Source: Chitinophagaceae bacterium
GTDB lineage: Bacteria; Bacteroidota; Bacteroidia; Chitinophagales; Chitinophagaceae
Length of the DNA: 42,605 nt
Reading direction: 5' to 3'
NCBI GenBank assembly: GCA_947380905.1
Contig: CANCSS010000018.1
Span: forward strand, 1-42,605
In this document: positions 24,374 through 32,975 of the stretch, in pieces
Position numbering within the stretch: the first letter of the stretch is position 1
How the letters are laid out: every line of letters starts with the position of its first letter
Made by a program: the position numbers and the translations under genes
The notes under the pieces: generated by a model
The model's input: only the letters and a program-made list of their open reading frames with translations
Database searches by the model: none
Told to the model about the DNA's origin: nothing

Positions 24374-25813
24374 CTATTTAACCCAATGGTCTTTATTGGT
24401 GTGGTGTAAAACCGTTTTTACTTTATACTTATTTCTTAAATGTCTGGCGGTTTGTTCGGCAGCAAATACACTTCTATGCTGTCCACCTGTACATCCAAAA
24501 TTGATTTGTAAAGATTCAAATCCTCTTTTTAAATAATCTTCCACAGTGATGTCAATTAAATCCCAAACACTGTTTAAAAATCCATTCATTTTTGTTCTTT
24601 GTTCTAAAAAATCTTGCACAGGCTTATCCAATCCAGACTGTTTTTTGTATTCCTCTATCCTTCCTGGGTTTAAAATTCCACGCATGTCAAATACAAAGCC
24701 GCCGCCGTTGTCAGAACCATCCGCTGGAATGCCTTTTTTATAACTAAAACTATTGATGGTAATCACCAATGGCGTGTTCTCATTGGCCTTTGGAGGTGAA
24801 AATCTTTCAACTACTTCATCTGTTACCATCCATTTTAATATAGAAGCAAACACAGGCGTATCCTTGTCTAAGGAGTATACTTTTAAAAAGTTTTTTAAAT
24901 TCAATAAGCCTAGTGGGATGCTGGTTAAGAAATGTGCTTTTCTTTCAAACAACCCTCTAAATCCATACGCCCCTAGTACTTGCAACAACCTTAGCAATAC
25001 AAAACCATGGTATTGTTTTTTAAAATCCGCTACCTTCAAAGGAGTAGGCAATAATTTTTGCAATTCATTGATATAATGATCAAACAACTTTTCTTTCCAT
25101 TCATTAGAGAGTTCTGCTTTTGCTTGCCACAACAAAGAAGCGATGTCATAAGGCAAACCTCCTTGCATTCCTCCTTGGAAATCGATAAAAAATACTTCCC
25201 CATTTTTTACCATAATATTTCTACTCTGAAAATCGCGGAACATAAAATTGTCAAAATGATTGTCGGCCAATTGGGCACTTAACAATTCCAATTCATCAAT
25301 CAAAGCTTGTTTGTCATAAGGATACTGTAAAGTATCTAAGAAATAATATTTATAATACAGCAAATCTGTTAGAATGGAATGCTTTCCAAAACTCTTTGAA
25401 GTCAAACAATGATTGTAATCCAATCCTTGAGCTCCTTCGATTTGTAATTTGGCCAGCGCAGTTACACTTTTTTGGAACAATAAAAATACAGCTTCTGTTT
25501 TCCCTTCTTTCTCCAATACATCTAACAATGAAATATTTCCTAAGTCTTCTTGTAAGTAAACAGTATACTGTTCATTCACGGCCAATACCTTTGGAACAGG
25601 CATCCCTTTTTCATAAAAATGATTGGCAAAATAAATAAAGGTTTCGCTCTCCTTGCTATTTAAATTATAAGTAGCTATCCAAGATTGCTGCCCTTGTGTA
25701 ATTCTGAAATACATCCGATCCCCTCCACTTTGGGGGATTTTTTGTATGGCATCCCAAGGTTGCCCATGAATTGTATTAAATAGATTTTCAATATGTTGTA
25801 AAATGGCCTCCAT
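24374..25813 (-). CDS. AmgK-like sugar kinase fused to a RapZ C-terminal domain
   Basis: The 479-residue protein joins two domains. Residues 1-330 are an aminoglycoside-phosphotransferase fold of the AmgK type: the catalytic loop is FRDFQSRNIMV (D194, N199) and the Mg-binding segment FIDFQGGMQGGLPYDIASLL (D211). Residues about 348-479 match the C-terminal domain of RapZ: NSFSYKKGIP, FVFDMRGILNPGR, SGLDKPVQDFLE and FGCTGGQHRSVFAAEQ (440-449). The RapZ P-loop kinase domain is absent. AmgK phosphorylates MurNAc and GlcNAc at C1. In Escherichia coli the RapZ C-terminal domain binds glucosamine-6-phosphate and the RNA GlmZ. The murU-like gene follows 6 bp downstream. Feedback sensing of amino sugar by the fused domain is inference. 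Confidence 0.88.
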   Translation of the reverse strand: MEAILQHIENLFNTIHGQPWDAIQKIPQSGGDRMYFRITQGQQSWIATYNLNSKESETFIYFANHFYEKGMPVPKVLAVNEQYTVYLQEDLGNISLLDVLEKEGKTEAVFLLFQKSVTALAKLQIEGAQGLDYNHCLTSKSFGKHSILTDLLYYKYYFLDTLQYPYDKQALIDELELLSAQLADNHFDNFMFRDFQSRNIMVKNGEVFFIDFQGGMQGGLPYDIASLLWQAKAELSNEWKEKLFDHYINELQKLLPTPLKVADFKKQYHGFVLLRLLQVLGAYGFRGLFERKAHFLTSIPLGLLNLKNFLKVYSLDKDTPVFASILKWMVTDEVVERFSPPKANENTPLVITINSFSYKKGIPADGSDNGGGFVFDMRGILNPGRIEEYKKQSGLDKPVQDFLEQRTKMNGFLNSVWDLIDITVEDYLKRGFESLQINFGCTGGQHRSVFAAEQTARHLRNKYKVKTVLHHTNKDHWVK

Positions 25814-25892
25814 CGGATAAAATGCTGCTTTTATGCCCGATAAAAGTAATTAATTGTAGCGTATAAGCACTTTAAAAAGGGGGTATAAATTA

Positions 25893-26387
25893 ATGATTAA
25901 AATACTAAATTATTTAGTTAATATTGCTAATAAATTTAGTTTTATGCCATTTATAGATAGAGACCCAGGAGAAGGTATCGCTACACAGCAGATCAATAAA
26001 AATTACCAATCGGGTCAAATTGTACAAGCCAACGCCACCGGTTTTGGCGCGGCTTCGGATGATTTTATGGAAAGAGGTATTGATTTGAACGAACAACTCA
26101 TTCGCAATAAGCCTGCTACTTTTTTCTTTCGTGTAAACAGCGATGCCATGTTGGGTGCGGGCATTCACATTGGCGATATTTTAATTGTAGACAGAAGTTT
26201 GCCTGCGAGTTCAGGCAAGGTGGTCGTGGCTGTTTTGAATGGTGAATTTTTAGTGCGCCGTTTACAAATACAAGAGCACAGCATTAGTTTGGTTCCAGAA
26301 AATAAAAGATATGGCACCATTCAAGTGGCGCAACTAGAACAGTACAGCACCTGGGGCATTGTTAGTTTTGTAATACATAGTTTATAA
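25893..26387 (+). CDS. umuD: UmuD-like S24 family protein lacking the catalytic Ser/Lys dyad
   Basis: The 164-residue protein aligns without gaps to Escherichia coli UmuD from its residue 49 on. Matching segments are FMERGIDLNEQLI, DAMLGAGIHIGDILIVD, GEFLVRRLQI and the C-terminal VFGVV-like WGIVSFVIH. The nucleophile Ser60 (GDSM) corresponds to A85 (codon GCC at 26145) and the general base Lys97 to R122 (codon CGC at 26256). The self-cleavage site Cys24-Gly25 corresponds to T49-G50. It should therefore not process itself. The chosen ATG follows an AAAAAGGGGG tract; an internal ATG at 25944 would give 147 residues. umuC starts at the very next base after the stop. Confidence 0.88.
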   Translation: MIKILNYLVNIANKFSFMPFIDRDPGEGIATQQINKNYQSGQIVQANATGFGAASDDFMERGIDLNEQLIRNKPATFFFRVNSDAMLGAGIHIGDILIVDRSLPASSGKVVVAVLNGEFLVRRLQIQEHSISLVPENKRYGTIQVAQLEQYSTWGIVSFVIHSL

Positions 26388-27674
26388 ATGCAAGCCATTG
26401 TAGATTGTAATAGTTTTTATTGTTCCTGCGAACGTCTTTTTCAACCCCACCTACAAAATGTTCCCGTAGTGGTACTTAGTAACAATGATGGTTGTATTGT
26501 ATCTCGTTCCGACGAAGCCAAACAATTAGGCATTGGCATGGCCGTACCTTATTTTCAAGCAAAAGAATTAATTGAAAAAAATAAAGTACACGCTTTTTCT
26601 TCTAATTACCATTTATACGGCGACCTCAGTTGGCGGGTCATGGAAACCATGAGACAGCTACTGCCACCGGGTTGTGTAGAAGTATATTCGGTAGATGAAG
26701 CCTTTTTAGATTTAAAACATATCCCCCTTGAAGCCATACAAGATTTTTGTACCCTCTTAAAAAATAAAATAGAAACCTGGACCGGTATTTCTGTTTCTAT
26801 TGGTGTAGGACCCAATAAAGTACTTAGTAAAGTAGCCAACCGATTGGCTAAAAAAAATAAAATAAAAACAGGATGTATTGTAGTACTCAATGATGCTAAA
26901 AAAATTCAAGCTGCTTTGCAACAAACGCCCATAGATGATATTTGGGGGATTGGTTTTAGCTATAGTGAAAAATTAAAAACCTATGGCATACACACGGCTT
27001 ATGCACTTAGTATTAAAGACCTTAGTTGGGGCAAACGTTTTTTAGGAGGTGTTACCGGTATGAGATTGCTCAGAGAATTAAAAGGCGCGCAAAGCCATTC
27101 CATGCAAGCGCCTCGTACCGAAAAAAAAATGATTGCCACCACGCGCATGTTTGGTCGCGAAGTAACCGACTGGCAAGAAATAGAAGAAGCCCTTGCTACC
27201 TATGCTACCCGTGCCGCCGAAAAATTAAGAAGACAACATAGTGCCGCCTGCGGCGTAAGTGTTTTTTTACTTAAAAAAGCACCCATCGCTATAGAAGCTG
27301 CTCCTTATCATAGAGGTCGTCAAGCAAGTGGCTACACCCTGCTAGACAATCCTAGTCATCTTACCCCCGATATTATTAAAGCGGTAGTCGCCCTAGGCAA
27401 AAGCCTGTTTGAACCAGGAGAAATCTATAAAAAAGCAGGGGTTATTTTAAGTGATTTTGTACCCGACAATGCGCTTCAAACCAACTTATTCGTCGCCCCC
27501 GCCGATGCAAGGCGTAAAAAACTAATGAATGTCATTGACAATATGAATGCTGCCTACCGAGATGATATCTTAAAATTTGGCACCAGCGGTACCCAAAAAA
27601 ACTGGAAAATGCGCAGCGAAAGACGCAGCAAACGCTATACCACCCGCTGGCAGGAGCTTTGTCTAGTAAGGTAA
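26388..27674 (+). CDS. umuC: Y-family DNA polymerase, Pol V catalytic subunit
   Basis: The 428-residue protein is a UmuC-type translesion polymerase. The N-terminal motif is AIVDCNSFYCSCERLFQP with the first metal aspartate (D5), and the second catalytic motif is VYSVDEAFLDL (about residues 98-108). ISVSIGVGPNKVLSKVANRLAK and a little-finger domain follow. The QTNLFV segment (about 364-369) resembles a beta-clamp-binding peptide. Length is close to E. coli UmuC (422). It is directly abutted to umuD. Catalytic residues look intact, in contrast to its partner. Confidence 0.95.
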   Translation: MQAIVDCNSFYCSCERLFQPHLQNVPVVVLSNNDGCIVSRSDEAKQLGIGMAVPYFQAKELIEKNKVHAFSSNYHLYGDLSWRVMETMRQLLPPGCVEVYSVDEAFLDLKHIPLEAIQDFCTLLKNKIETWTGISVSIGVGPNKVLSKVANRLAKKNKIKTGCIVVLNDAKKIQAALQQTPIDDIWGIGFSYSEKLKTYGIHTAYALSIKDLSWGKRFLGGVTGMRLLRELKGAQSHSMQAPRTEKKMIATTRMFGREVTDWQEIEEALATYATRAAEKLRRQHSAACGVSVFLLKKAPIAIEAAPYHRGRQASGYTLLDNPSHLTPDIIKAVVALGKSLFEPGEIYKKAGVILSDFVPDNALQTNLFVAPADARRKKLMNVIDNMNAAYRDDILKFGTSGTQKNWKMRSERRSKRYTTRWQELCLVR

Positions 27675-27726
27675 AAGCTGGTGGAAAACCATTGCATAAA
27701 AATTCGTAGAAATGGTTTCGCTGATG

Positions 27727-27734
27727 TATTTTTG
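27727..27734 (+). promoter_or_regulatory. Putative -7 promoter box (TATTTTTG) before the half-CarB gene
   Basis: TATTTTTG fits TAnnTTTG and ends 16 bp before the ATG at 27750. It lies downstream of an in-frame alternative start at 27681, so it favours 27750 as the true start and suggests the gene has its own promoter rather than depending on umuDC. A -33 box is not evident. Confidence 0.38.
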
Positions 27735-27749
27735 CCCAATTTCATCCCT

Positions 27750-28943
27750 ATGAGCAAAAAGCTGAACTCCAATGAATCGATTTCCTCTTCCAAGAAAAAA
27801 ATAATTGTTTTAGGCAGTGGCCCCAATCGAATTGGTCAAGGCATCGAATTTGATTATTGTTGCGTTCATGGATTATTAGCAGTGAAAGAATCAGGTTACG
27901 AAGCCATCATGGTCAACTGTAATCCAGAAACCGTATCCACCGATTTTGACATGGCCGATAAATTGTATTTCGAGCCCGTTTTTTGGGAACACCTTTGGGA
28001 AATTATCGAATTAGAAAAACCAGAAGGGGTGATTGTACAACTAGGCGGACAGACTGCATTAAAGTTAGCAAAACGATTAAACGAAAGAGGTATTAAAATA
28101 ATTGGTACTTCCTTTGATAGTTTAGACATCGCAGAAGACAGAGGTCGCTTTAGTGATTTATTAAAAGAATTAAATATTCCTTACCCCGAATATGGTACCG
28201 CATATACTGCCGAAGAAGCCATTGAGGTAGCCAATAAAGTAGGTTATCCAGTACTTGTAAGACCTAGTTATGTAATTGGCGGTCAAAGAATGCGTATCGT
28301 TATCAATGACGCAGAAGTAGAAACTGCTGTAGTAAGCATCTTAAAACACATCCCCAATAATAAAATATTAATCGATCATTTCTTAGACCGTTGTCAAGAA
28401 GCAGAAGTAGATGCTATTTTTGATGGAGAAACTTTTCACATCATGGGTGTGATGGAACACATTGAGCCAGCAGGTATCCATAGTGGAGACAGCAACGCCG
28501 TTTTACCAGCATTCAACCTAACTCCATTGATTGTAGAAACCATGGAATTTTACAGCGAGAAAATAGCAAGAGCATTAAATATAAAGGGACTCATCAATAT
28601 TCAATTTGCTATTAAAGATGGTAAAGTATTTGTAATTGAAGCCAACCCAAGAGCTTCAAGAACCACACCATTTATTGCCAAAGCTTACCAAATACCGTAT
28701 TTAAACATTGCTACCAAAGTAATGTTAGGCGCCAATAAATTAACTGAATTCACTATGGAGAAAAAACTAGAAGGCTACGCAATTAAAGAGCCTGTATTTA
28801 GTTTTGATAAATTTCCTGGCGTAAACAAAGAATTAGGACCCGAAATGAAAAGTACTGGCGAAGCCATCCGATTCATCAAAGATTTACGCGACCCTTACTT
28901 CCGCAACTTATACAAAGAACGCTCGATGAACTTAAGTCGTTAA
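27750..28943 (+). CDS. carB: Carbamoyl-phosphate synthase large chain, C-terminal synthetase half only
   Basis: The 397-residue protein corresponds to the second (carbamate-phosphorylating) half of CarB. It opens with the connection segment KKIIVLGSGPNRIGQGIEFDYCCVH and contains the ATP-grasp core (YPVLVRPSYVIGGQRM, VIEANPRASRTTPF). It ends in ERSMNLSR, where I recall other Bacteroidota CarB ending without the allosteric MGS domain. The first ATP-grasp half (about 540 residues) is absent: umuC lies directly upstream and no remnant is seen. Split carB genes are known in some archaea and Aquifex. This could be one half of a split enzyme or a partial duplicate; which is not decidable here. The ATG at 27750 is preferred over the track-like upstream start at 27681 because of the promoter box between them. 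Confidence 0.85.
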   Translation: MSKKLNSNESISSSKKKIIVLGSGPNRIGQGIEFDYCCVHGLLAVKESGYEAIMVNCNPETVSTDFDMADKLYFEPVFWEHLWEIIELEKPEGVIVQLGGQTALKLAKRLNERGIKIIGTSFDSLDIAEDRGRFSDLLKELNIPYPEYGTAYTAEEAIEVANKVGYPVLVRPSYVIGGQRMRIVINDAEVETAVVSILKHIPNNKILIDHFLDRCQEAEVDAIFDGETFHIMGVMEHIEPAGIHSGDSNAVLPAFNLTPLIVETMEFYSEKIARALNIKGLINIQFAIKDGKVFVIEANPRASRTTPFIAKAYQIPYLNIATKVMLGANKLTEFTMEKKLEGYAIKEPVFSFDKFPGVNKELGPEMKSTGEAIRFIKDLRDPYFRNLYKERSMNLSR

Positions 28944-28946
28944 GAA

Positions 28947-28983
28947 CTAAAAAGTCCTTAATAAAAATTTAAGGACTTTTTAG
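28947..28983 (+). terminator. Intrinsic terminator after the half-CarB gene
   Basis: Perfect 15-bp arms (28947-28961 and 28969-28983) are separated by a 7-nt loop, 3 bp after the stop codon. The 3' arm contains TTTTT and is followed by TTTCTTCTTTT. The position and strength mark the end of this transcript. Confidence 0.82.
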
Positions 28984-29115
28984 TTTCTTCTTTTGCAATG
29001 ATTTAAATCCAATGAGTAGTAAAGTTTTTAAGGGTTTGAAAGAAATATAATTTTGAGTGAGCCTTTTTTGGCGAATCGAAAAATTAATATTTTTTCTACC
29101 CTTAAAACTAAAATA

Positions 29116-30489
29116 CTACGGGTTCACACCATACTGGTCTACTAAATAAATAATAGCAGCAATATTAGCAGCTCCTAAAAGCAATTCGCGTTTGTTTACA
29201 TTTTCAAAAACATCGGTTTTAGCATGATGCAAGTCGAAGTAACGTTGACTGTCTGGTAGCAATCCTGATAAAACGATATTCTTATCTACCGTTTTTAATG
29301 GGCCTATATCCGCACCGCCTCCACCGGAAGTCACTTCAGTTCCGTAGGGTTTTAAAAAACTTGACCAGGTTTGAAATCTTTTGAATTGATCTGGACTAGA
29401 AGTGATACCAATAGATCTTGGTGTAAATCCACCCTCATCACTCTCTAATGCAAAAATATGTTTCTCTTTATTCAGTTTTGCCAACTCTGCATATTTAGCA
29501 CCTCCCTTTCCTCCATTTTCTTCATTCGCAAACAATACAAAATGTATGGTATGTTTTGGTACATAATTACTCGCTTTCATAGCACGCAATACTTCCATGG
29601 TTTGAACAATACCTGCACCATCATCATGGGCACCTTCGTTCACATCCCAACTATCTAAGTGACCACCGATAGTAATGATCTCGTCTGGGAATTCACTTCC
29701 TTTTAATTCTGCTACTACATTGTTCTCATCTGCATCTGGTAAAAAAGAACCATAAGTTTGCATTTGTACACGAATTTTTGAATTTTTAGCTGCTTCCCAA
29801 AGTGCTTTGGCATCATTAGGTCCCAATGCCACGGCAGGTATCTTTGGTAAAGATTCATCATATCGCATTGCACCTGTATGTGGTGCATTGTCTGGTGCTG
29901 TACTTAAAGAATGGATCATCACACCCACTGCACCATATTTAGCAGCTCTACTTGCACCAGCTCCGCGGTAAATTCCAGATTCTCCATAAGCAATAAATGT
30001 TTGAATTCGAGTGGGATTAAAAACACTATGATAGTAGACAATTTTTCCTTTGACCTCGTCCTTTCTTTTTTCCAACTCATCAAAGTTGGCCACGGCCAAT
30101 AATTCAGCTTCCACCAATCCATTGCTTCCTAATGAATTGCCCAGTGCCAAAGCAGCCAACGGTTCATTTTGTGCTTTGCCATTCACATTTACAATAGCAG
30201 CAAAATCTTTACCCCCTCTTTCCCAATGCGGTGTTTTACAGGGCTGCATAAAAACTTTATCTGGTTGTAAAGCTTCTAAATTTCTTTTTCCCCATAGGGC
30301 AGCATTTTGTTGCTGAGGAGAACCGGCCAAGCGGCCACCAATTTTTTTAGTAAGCTCTCTTAATAAGTCATAAGCTTTACCATTGGTCATAATTTCATCG
30401 ACCATTTTTTTAATATTGATACTGTCTTGATTCACTTGAGCTTGCGCTATTATAGGCAAACAAAAAACAAAAAGTAGAAGCTTACGCAT
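29116..30489 (-). CDS. Secreted M28 family zinc metallopeptidase
   Basis: The 457-residue exopeptidase-type protein has a signal peptide (MRKLLLFVFCLPIIAQAQ), so it is exported. A PA-type insert is suggested by GAGASRAAKYGAVGVMIHS (about residues 170-190). The co-catalytic zinc motifs are GGHLDSWDVNEGAHDDGAG (His and bridging Asp) and FANEENGGKGG (catalytic and metal Glu). Length matches plasma glutamate carboxypeptidase-like M28 enzymes. The ATG at 30489 was chosen because the upstream in-frame start at 30510 is a TTG that would put seven residues before a clean signal peptide. It is monocistronic and divergent from bshA. Confidence 0.9.
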   Translation of the reverse strand: MRKLLLFVFCLPIIAQAQVNQDSINIKKMVDEIMTNGKAYDLLRELTKKIGGRLAGSPQQQNAALWGKRNLEALQPDKVFMQPCKTPHWERGGKDFAAIVNVNGKAQNEPLAALALGNSLGSNGLVEAELLAVANFDELEKRKDEVKGKIVYYHSVFNPTRIQTFIAYGESGIYRGAGASRAAKYGAVGVMIHSLSTAPDNAPHTGAMRYDESLPKIPAVALGPNDAKALWEAAKNSKIRVQMQTYGSFLPDADENNVVAELKGSEFPDEIITIGGHLDSWDVNEGAHDDGAGIVQTMEVLRAMKASNYVPKHTIHFVLFANEENGGKGGAKYAELAKLNKEKHIFALESDEGGFTPRSIGITSSPDQFKRFQTWSSFLKPYGTEVTSGGGGADIGPLKTVDKNIVLSGLLPDSQRYFDLHHAKTDVFENVNKRELLLGAANIAAIIYLVDQYGVNP

Positions 30490-30578
30490 GGTGGTTGATT
30501 TAACGTTCAAATAATTCCTAAATATAATTAAACTTTATCAAAGATTTAGTTGTTAATTGCATACACAATAGTACAAAA

Positions 30579-31715
30579 ATGAAGATCGGAATTGTTTGCT
30601 ATCCCACTTTTGGAGGTAGCGGCGTTTTAGCAACAGAATTGGGTAAGGCTTTGGCAGAAAAAGGCCATGAAATTCACTTTATTACTTACCAACAGCCAGT
30701 GAGATTAAATGGTTTTCATACCAATATATTTTACCACGAAGTAAGGGTGCCTACTTATCCTTTGTTTGACTATCCGCCTTATGAATTGGCTTTGGCTAGC
30801 ACCATGGTGGATGTAATTTTAAATCATGATTTAGATTTAATACATGCACATTATGCCATCCCACATGCTTCGGCTGCTTATACTGCCAAACAAATTGTGA
30901 AACAAAAAACTGGTCGTATCGTTCCCGTTATTACCACTTTACATGGCACAGACATTACTTTGGTAGGACGTGACAAAACCTACGAACCAGTGGTTACTTT
31001 TTCTATCAACGAAAGTGATAGCATCACTGCCGTATCAGATAATTTAAGAGCTGAAACTTTTAAGCATTTCGATATTAAAAAAGAAATTCAAGTCATTCAC
31101 AATTTTGTAGATGTGCATCGTTACAATAAAAAACCAGTGGCTGCCTTTAGACAAGTGATTGCTCCTAATAATGAAAAAATAATTATACACGCTTCTAACT
31201 TTAGAAAAATCAAACGTATCGATAACGTGATGGAGATTTTTAAAAATATTCATGCTGCTTTACCTGCCAAATTGCTCATGGTAGGTGATGGCCCAGAGCG
31301 TCCATTGGCGGAAGATCTCACCAGGCAATATGGACTAGAAGCAGCTATTCGTTTTTTAGGAAAGCAAGAACAAATGGAAGAAATTTTAGCGGTAAGCGAT
31401 GTATTCTTATTGCCTTCCGAATATGAAAGTTTTGGATTGGCTGCGCTAGAAGCCATGGCAGCAAGCACTGTCGTCATTAGTTCTGATGCAGGAGGATTGA
31501 ATGAAATAAATATAAATGGCGTTACTGGTTTTACTTCACCTGTTGGCGACGTAGCCAACATGAGTAAAAATGCAATTGAATTATTGCAAGATGAAGCTAA
31601 ATTAAAAACCTTTAAGCAGAACGCTTTAAAAGAAGCCAAACTTTTTGATATTCACCATATCATTCCAAAGTATGAGGCTTTGTATAGAAAATTTTGCAGA
31701 ACAGGGGATTGTTAA
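30579..31715 (+). CDS. bshA: N-acetyl-alpha-D-glucosaminyl L-malate synthase (bacillithiol synthesis)
   Basis: The 378-residue GT4 glycosyltransferase transfers GlcNAc from UDP-GlcNAc to L-malate, the first step of bacillithiol synthesis. The N-terminus MKIGIVCYPTFGGSGVLATELGKALAEKGHEI and the segment VPTYPLFDYPPYELALAS are characteristic of BshA. The C-terminal GT-B half has LLPSEYESFGLAALEAMA with the EX7E motif. Length is typical (about 375-380). bshB and bshC are not in the window. It converges with the aminotransferase gene, leaving 29 bp between stops. Confidence 0.93.
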   Translation: MKIGIVCYPTFGGSGVLATELGKALAEKGHEIHFITYQQPVRLNGFHTNIFYHEVRVPTYPLFDYPPYELALASTMVDVILNHDLDLIHAHYAIPHASAAYTAKQIVKQKTGRIVPVITTLHGTDITLVGRDKTYEPVVTFSINESDSITAVSDNLRAETFKHFDIKKEIQVIHNFVDVHRYNKKPVAAFRQVIAPNNEKIIIHASNFRKIKRIDNVMEIFKNIHAALPAKLLMVGDGPERPLAEDLTRQYGLEAAIRFLGKQEQMEEILAVSDVFLLPSEYESFGLAALEAMAASTVVISSDAGGLNEININGVTGFTSPVGDVANMSKNAIELLQDEAKLKTFKQNALKEAKLFDIHHIIPKYEALYRKFCRTGDC

Positions 31716-31744
31716 TTCTTAGTACATTAAATTGACAAGAACAA

Positions 31745-32938
31745 TTAAACTACTTGATCAATACTTAATTTAATTTTCTCAATTGCCTCTGAAAGTTCCA
31801 CCGCAGTAATACATAATGGTGGTGCAATTCTAATACGATCTTCTGCAAATAAAAACCAATCGGTAATAATTCCATTTTCCACGCAAGTAGCGGCTACCTT
31901 TTTTGCAATGGCTTCGCTTTTAAATTGAAGCGACATCCACAATCCTTTATACGATCTATGAATAATAGCTGGATGCACCATTTCCTTTATTAATAAACTT
32001 TCTTTTGCAGCAACTGCTTCTACCCAACCAGAAGATTGTAAAACTTTTAAAGCTGCATCTCCTGCTGCACAACAAACTGGATTGCCGCCAAATGTAGTAA
32101 TATGGCCTAGTACTGGGCTTTCTGTAAGCAGCGCCATCATTTTAGGATGGGCAATAAATGCACCCAATGGAAGTCCACCTCCCAATGCCTTACCTACTAA
32201 TAATATATCGGGCACAATGCCATACTGTTCAAAAGTAAATAAAGAACCTGTTCGGCCAAAGCCAGATTGTATTTCATCAAAAATTAAAAGCGCACAATGC
32301 TGTTGGCATTTTTCGGCAATAGCCGTTAACCATTCTTTAGATGCGGGGGTGATACCCGATTCGGCTTGCACTGGTTCCACAATTACGCAAGCCACTGATG
32401 CATCCATTTGCGCAAGATCTTCAAAATTATTATACCTGAATTGAAGGGTATCGGGTAACAAAGGTCTAAATGCATTTTTAAAATATTCATCACCCATCAC
32501 ACTTAATGCCCCTTGCGTACTTCCATGATACCCACCTTTAAAAGAAATTATTTTTGTTCTTTTAGTAACGCGCTTCGCTAATTTCATAGCACCTTCGGTG
32601 GCTTCAGCTCCACTATTGGTAAAATAAACAGATTGTAAATTTTCTGGCAATAAACTCGTTAACGCTTTTGCATATTGTACCTGTGGCGCTTGTATAAATT
32701 CTCCATACACAATTACGTGCATGTATTTTGCTATTTGTTCTTGAATGGCTTTGATCACATCGGGATGACTATGCCCAATATTACAAACACTAAATCCAGC
32801 AATCATGTCAACAAATGATTTTCCATGAACATCCTTTATATAGATACCTTCGGCAGAAGCTACTTCGATGCCAATAGGCTTAGTTGAAGTTTGCGCTAAA
32901 TGCTGAAAAAAAAGTTGTCTATTATTAATACTGGACAT
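31745..32938 (-). CDS. Class III PLP-dependent aminotransferase
   Basis: The 397-residue protein is an acetylornithine/4-aminobutyrate-type aminotransferase. Motifs are TNSGAEATEGAMKLAK (about residues 107-122), LLIFDEIQSGFGRTG (217-231) with the PLP-pyridine aspartate D221, and the Schiff-base lysine K250 in LLVGKALGGGLPLGAF. The substrate (acetylornithine, 4-aminobutyrate, lysine or other) cannot be fixed, and no arginine genes are nearby. The reading frame is open for 46 codons further upstream, but those would lie across the divergent carbonic anhydrase gene, and the family-like sequence starts at MSSINN, so the ATG at 32938 is chosen. Confidence 0.87.
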   Translation of the reverse strand: MSSINNRQLFFQHLAQTSTKPIGIEVASAEGIYIKDVHGKSFVDMIAGFSVCNIGHSHPDVIKAIQEQIAKYMHVIVYGEFIQAPQVQYAKALTSLLPENLQSVYFTNSGAEATEGAMKLAKRVTKRTKIISFKGGYHGSTQGALSVMGDEYFKNAFRPLLPDTLQFRYNNFEDLAQMDASVACVIVEPVQAESGITPASKEWLTAIAEKCQQHCALLIFDEIQSGFGRTGSLFTFEQYGIVPDILLVGKALGGGLPLGAFIAHPKMMALLTESPVLGHITTFGGNPVCCAAGDAALKVLQSSGWVEAVAAKESLLIKEMVHPAIIHRSYKGLWMSLQFKSEAIAKKVAATCVENGIITDWFLFAEDRIRIAPPLCITAVELSEAIEKIKLSIDQVV

Positions 32939-32975
32939 AATAACTATTAAATTGCAGTACAAAAGTCGCATTTTT

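Noticed and set aside
25814..25892. LexA/SOS box upstream of umuD
   Set aside because: No recognisable SOS-type dyad was seen, and the consensus for this phylum is not certain enough to call one.
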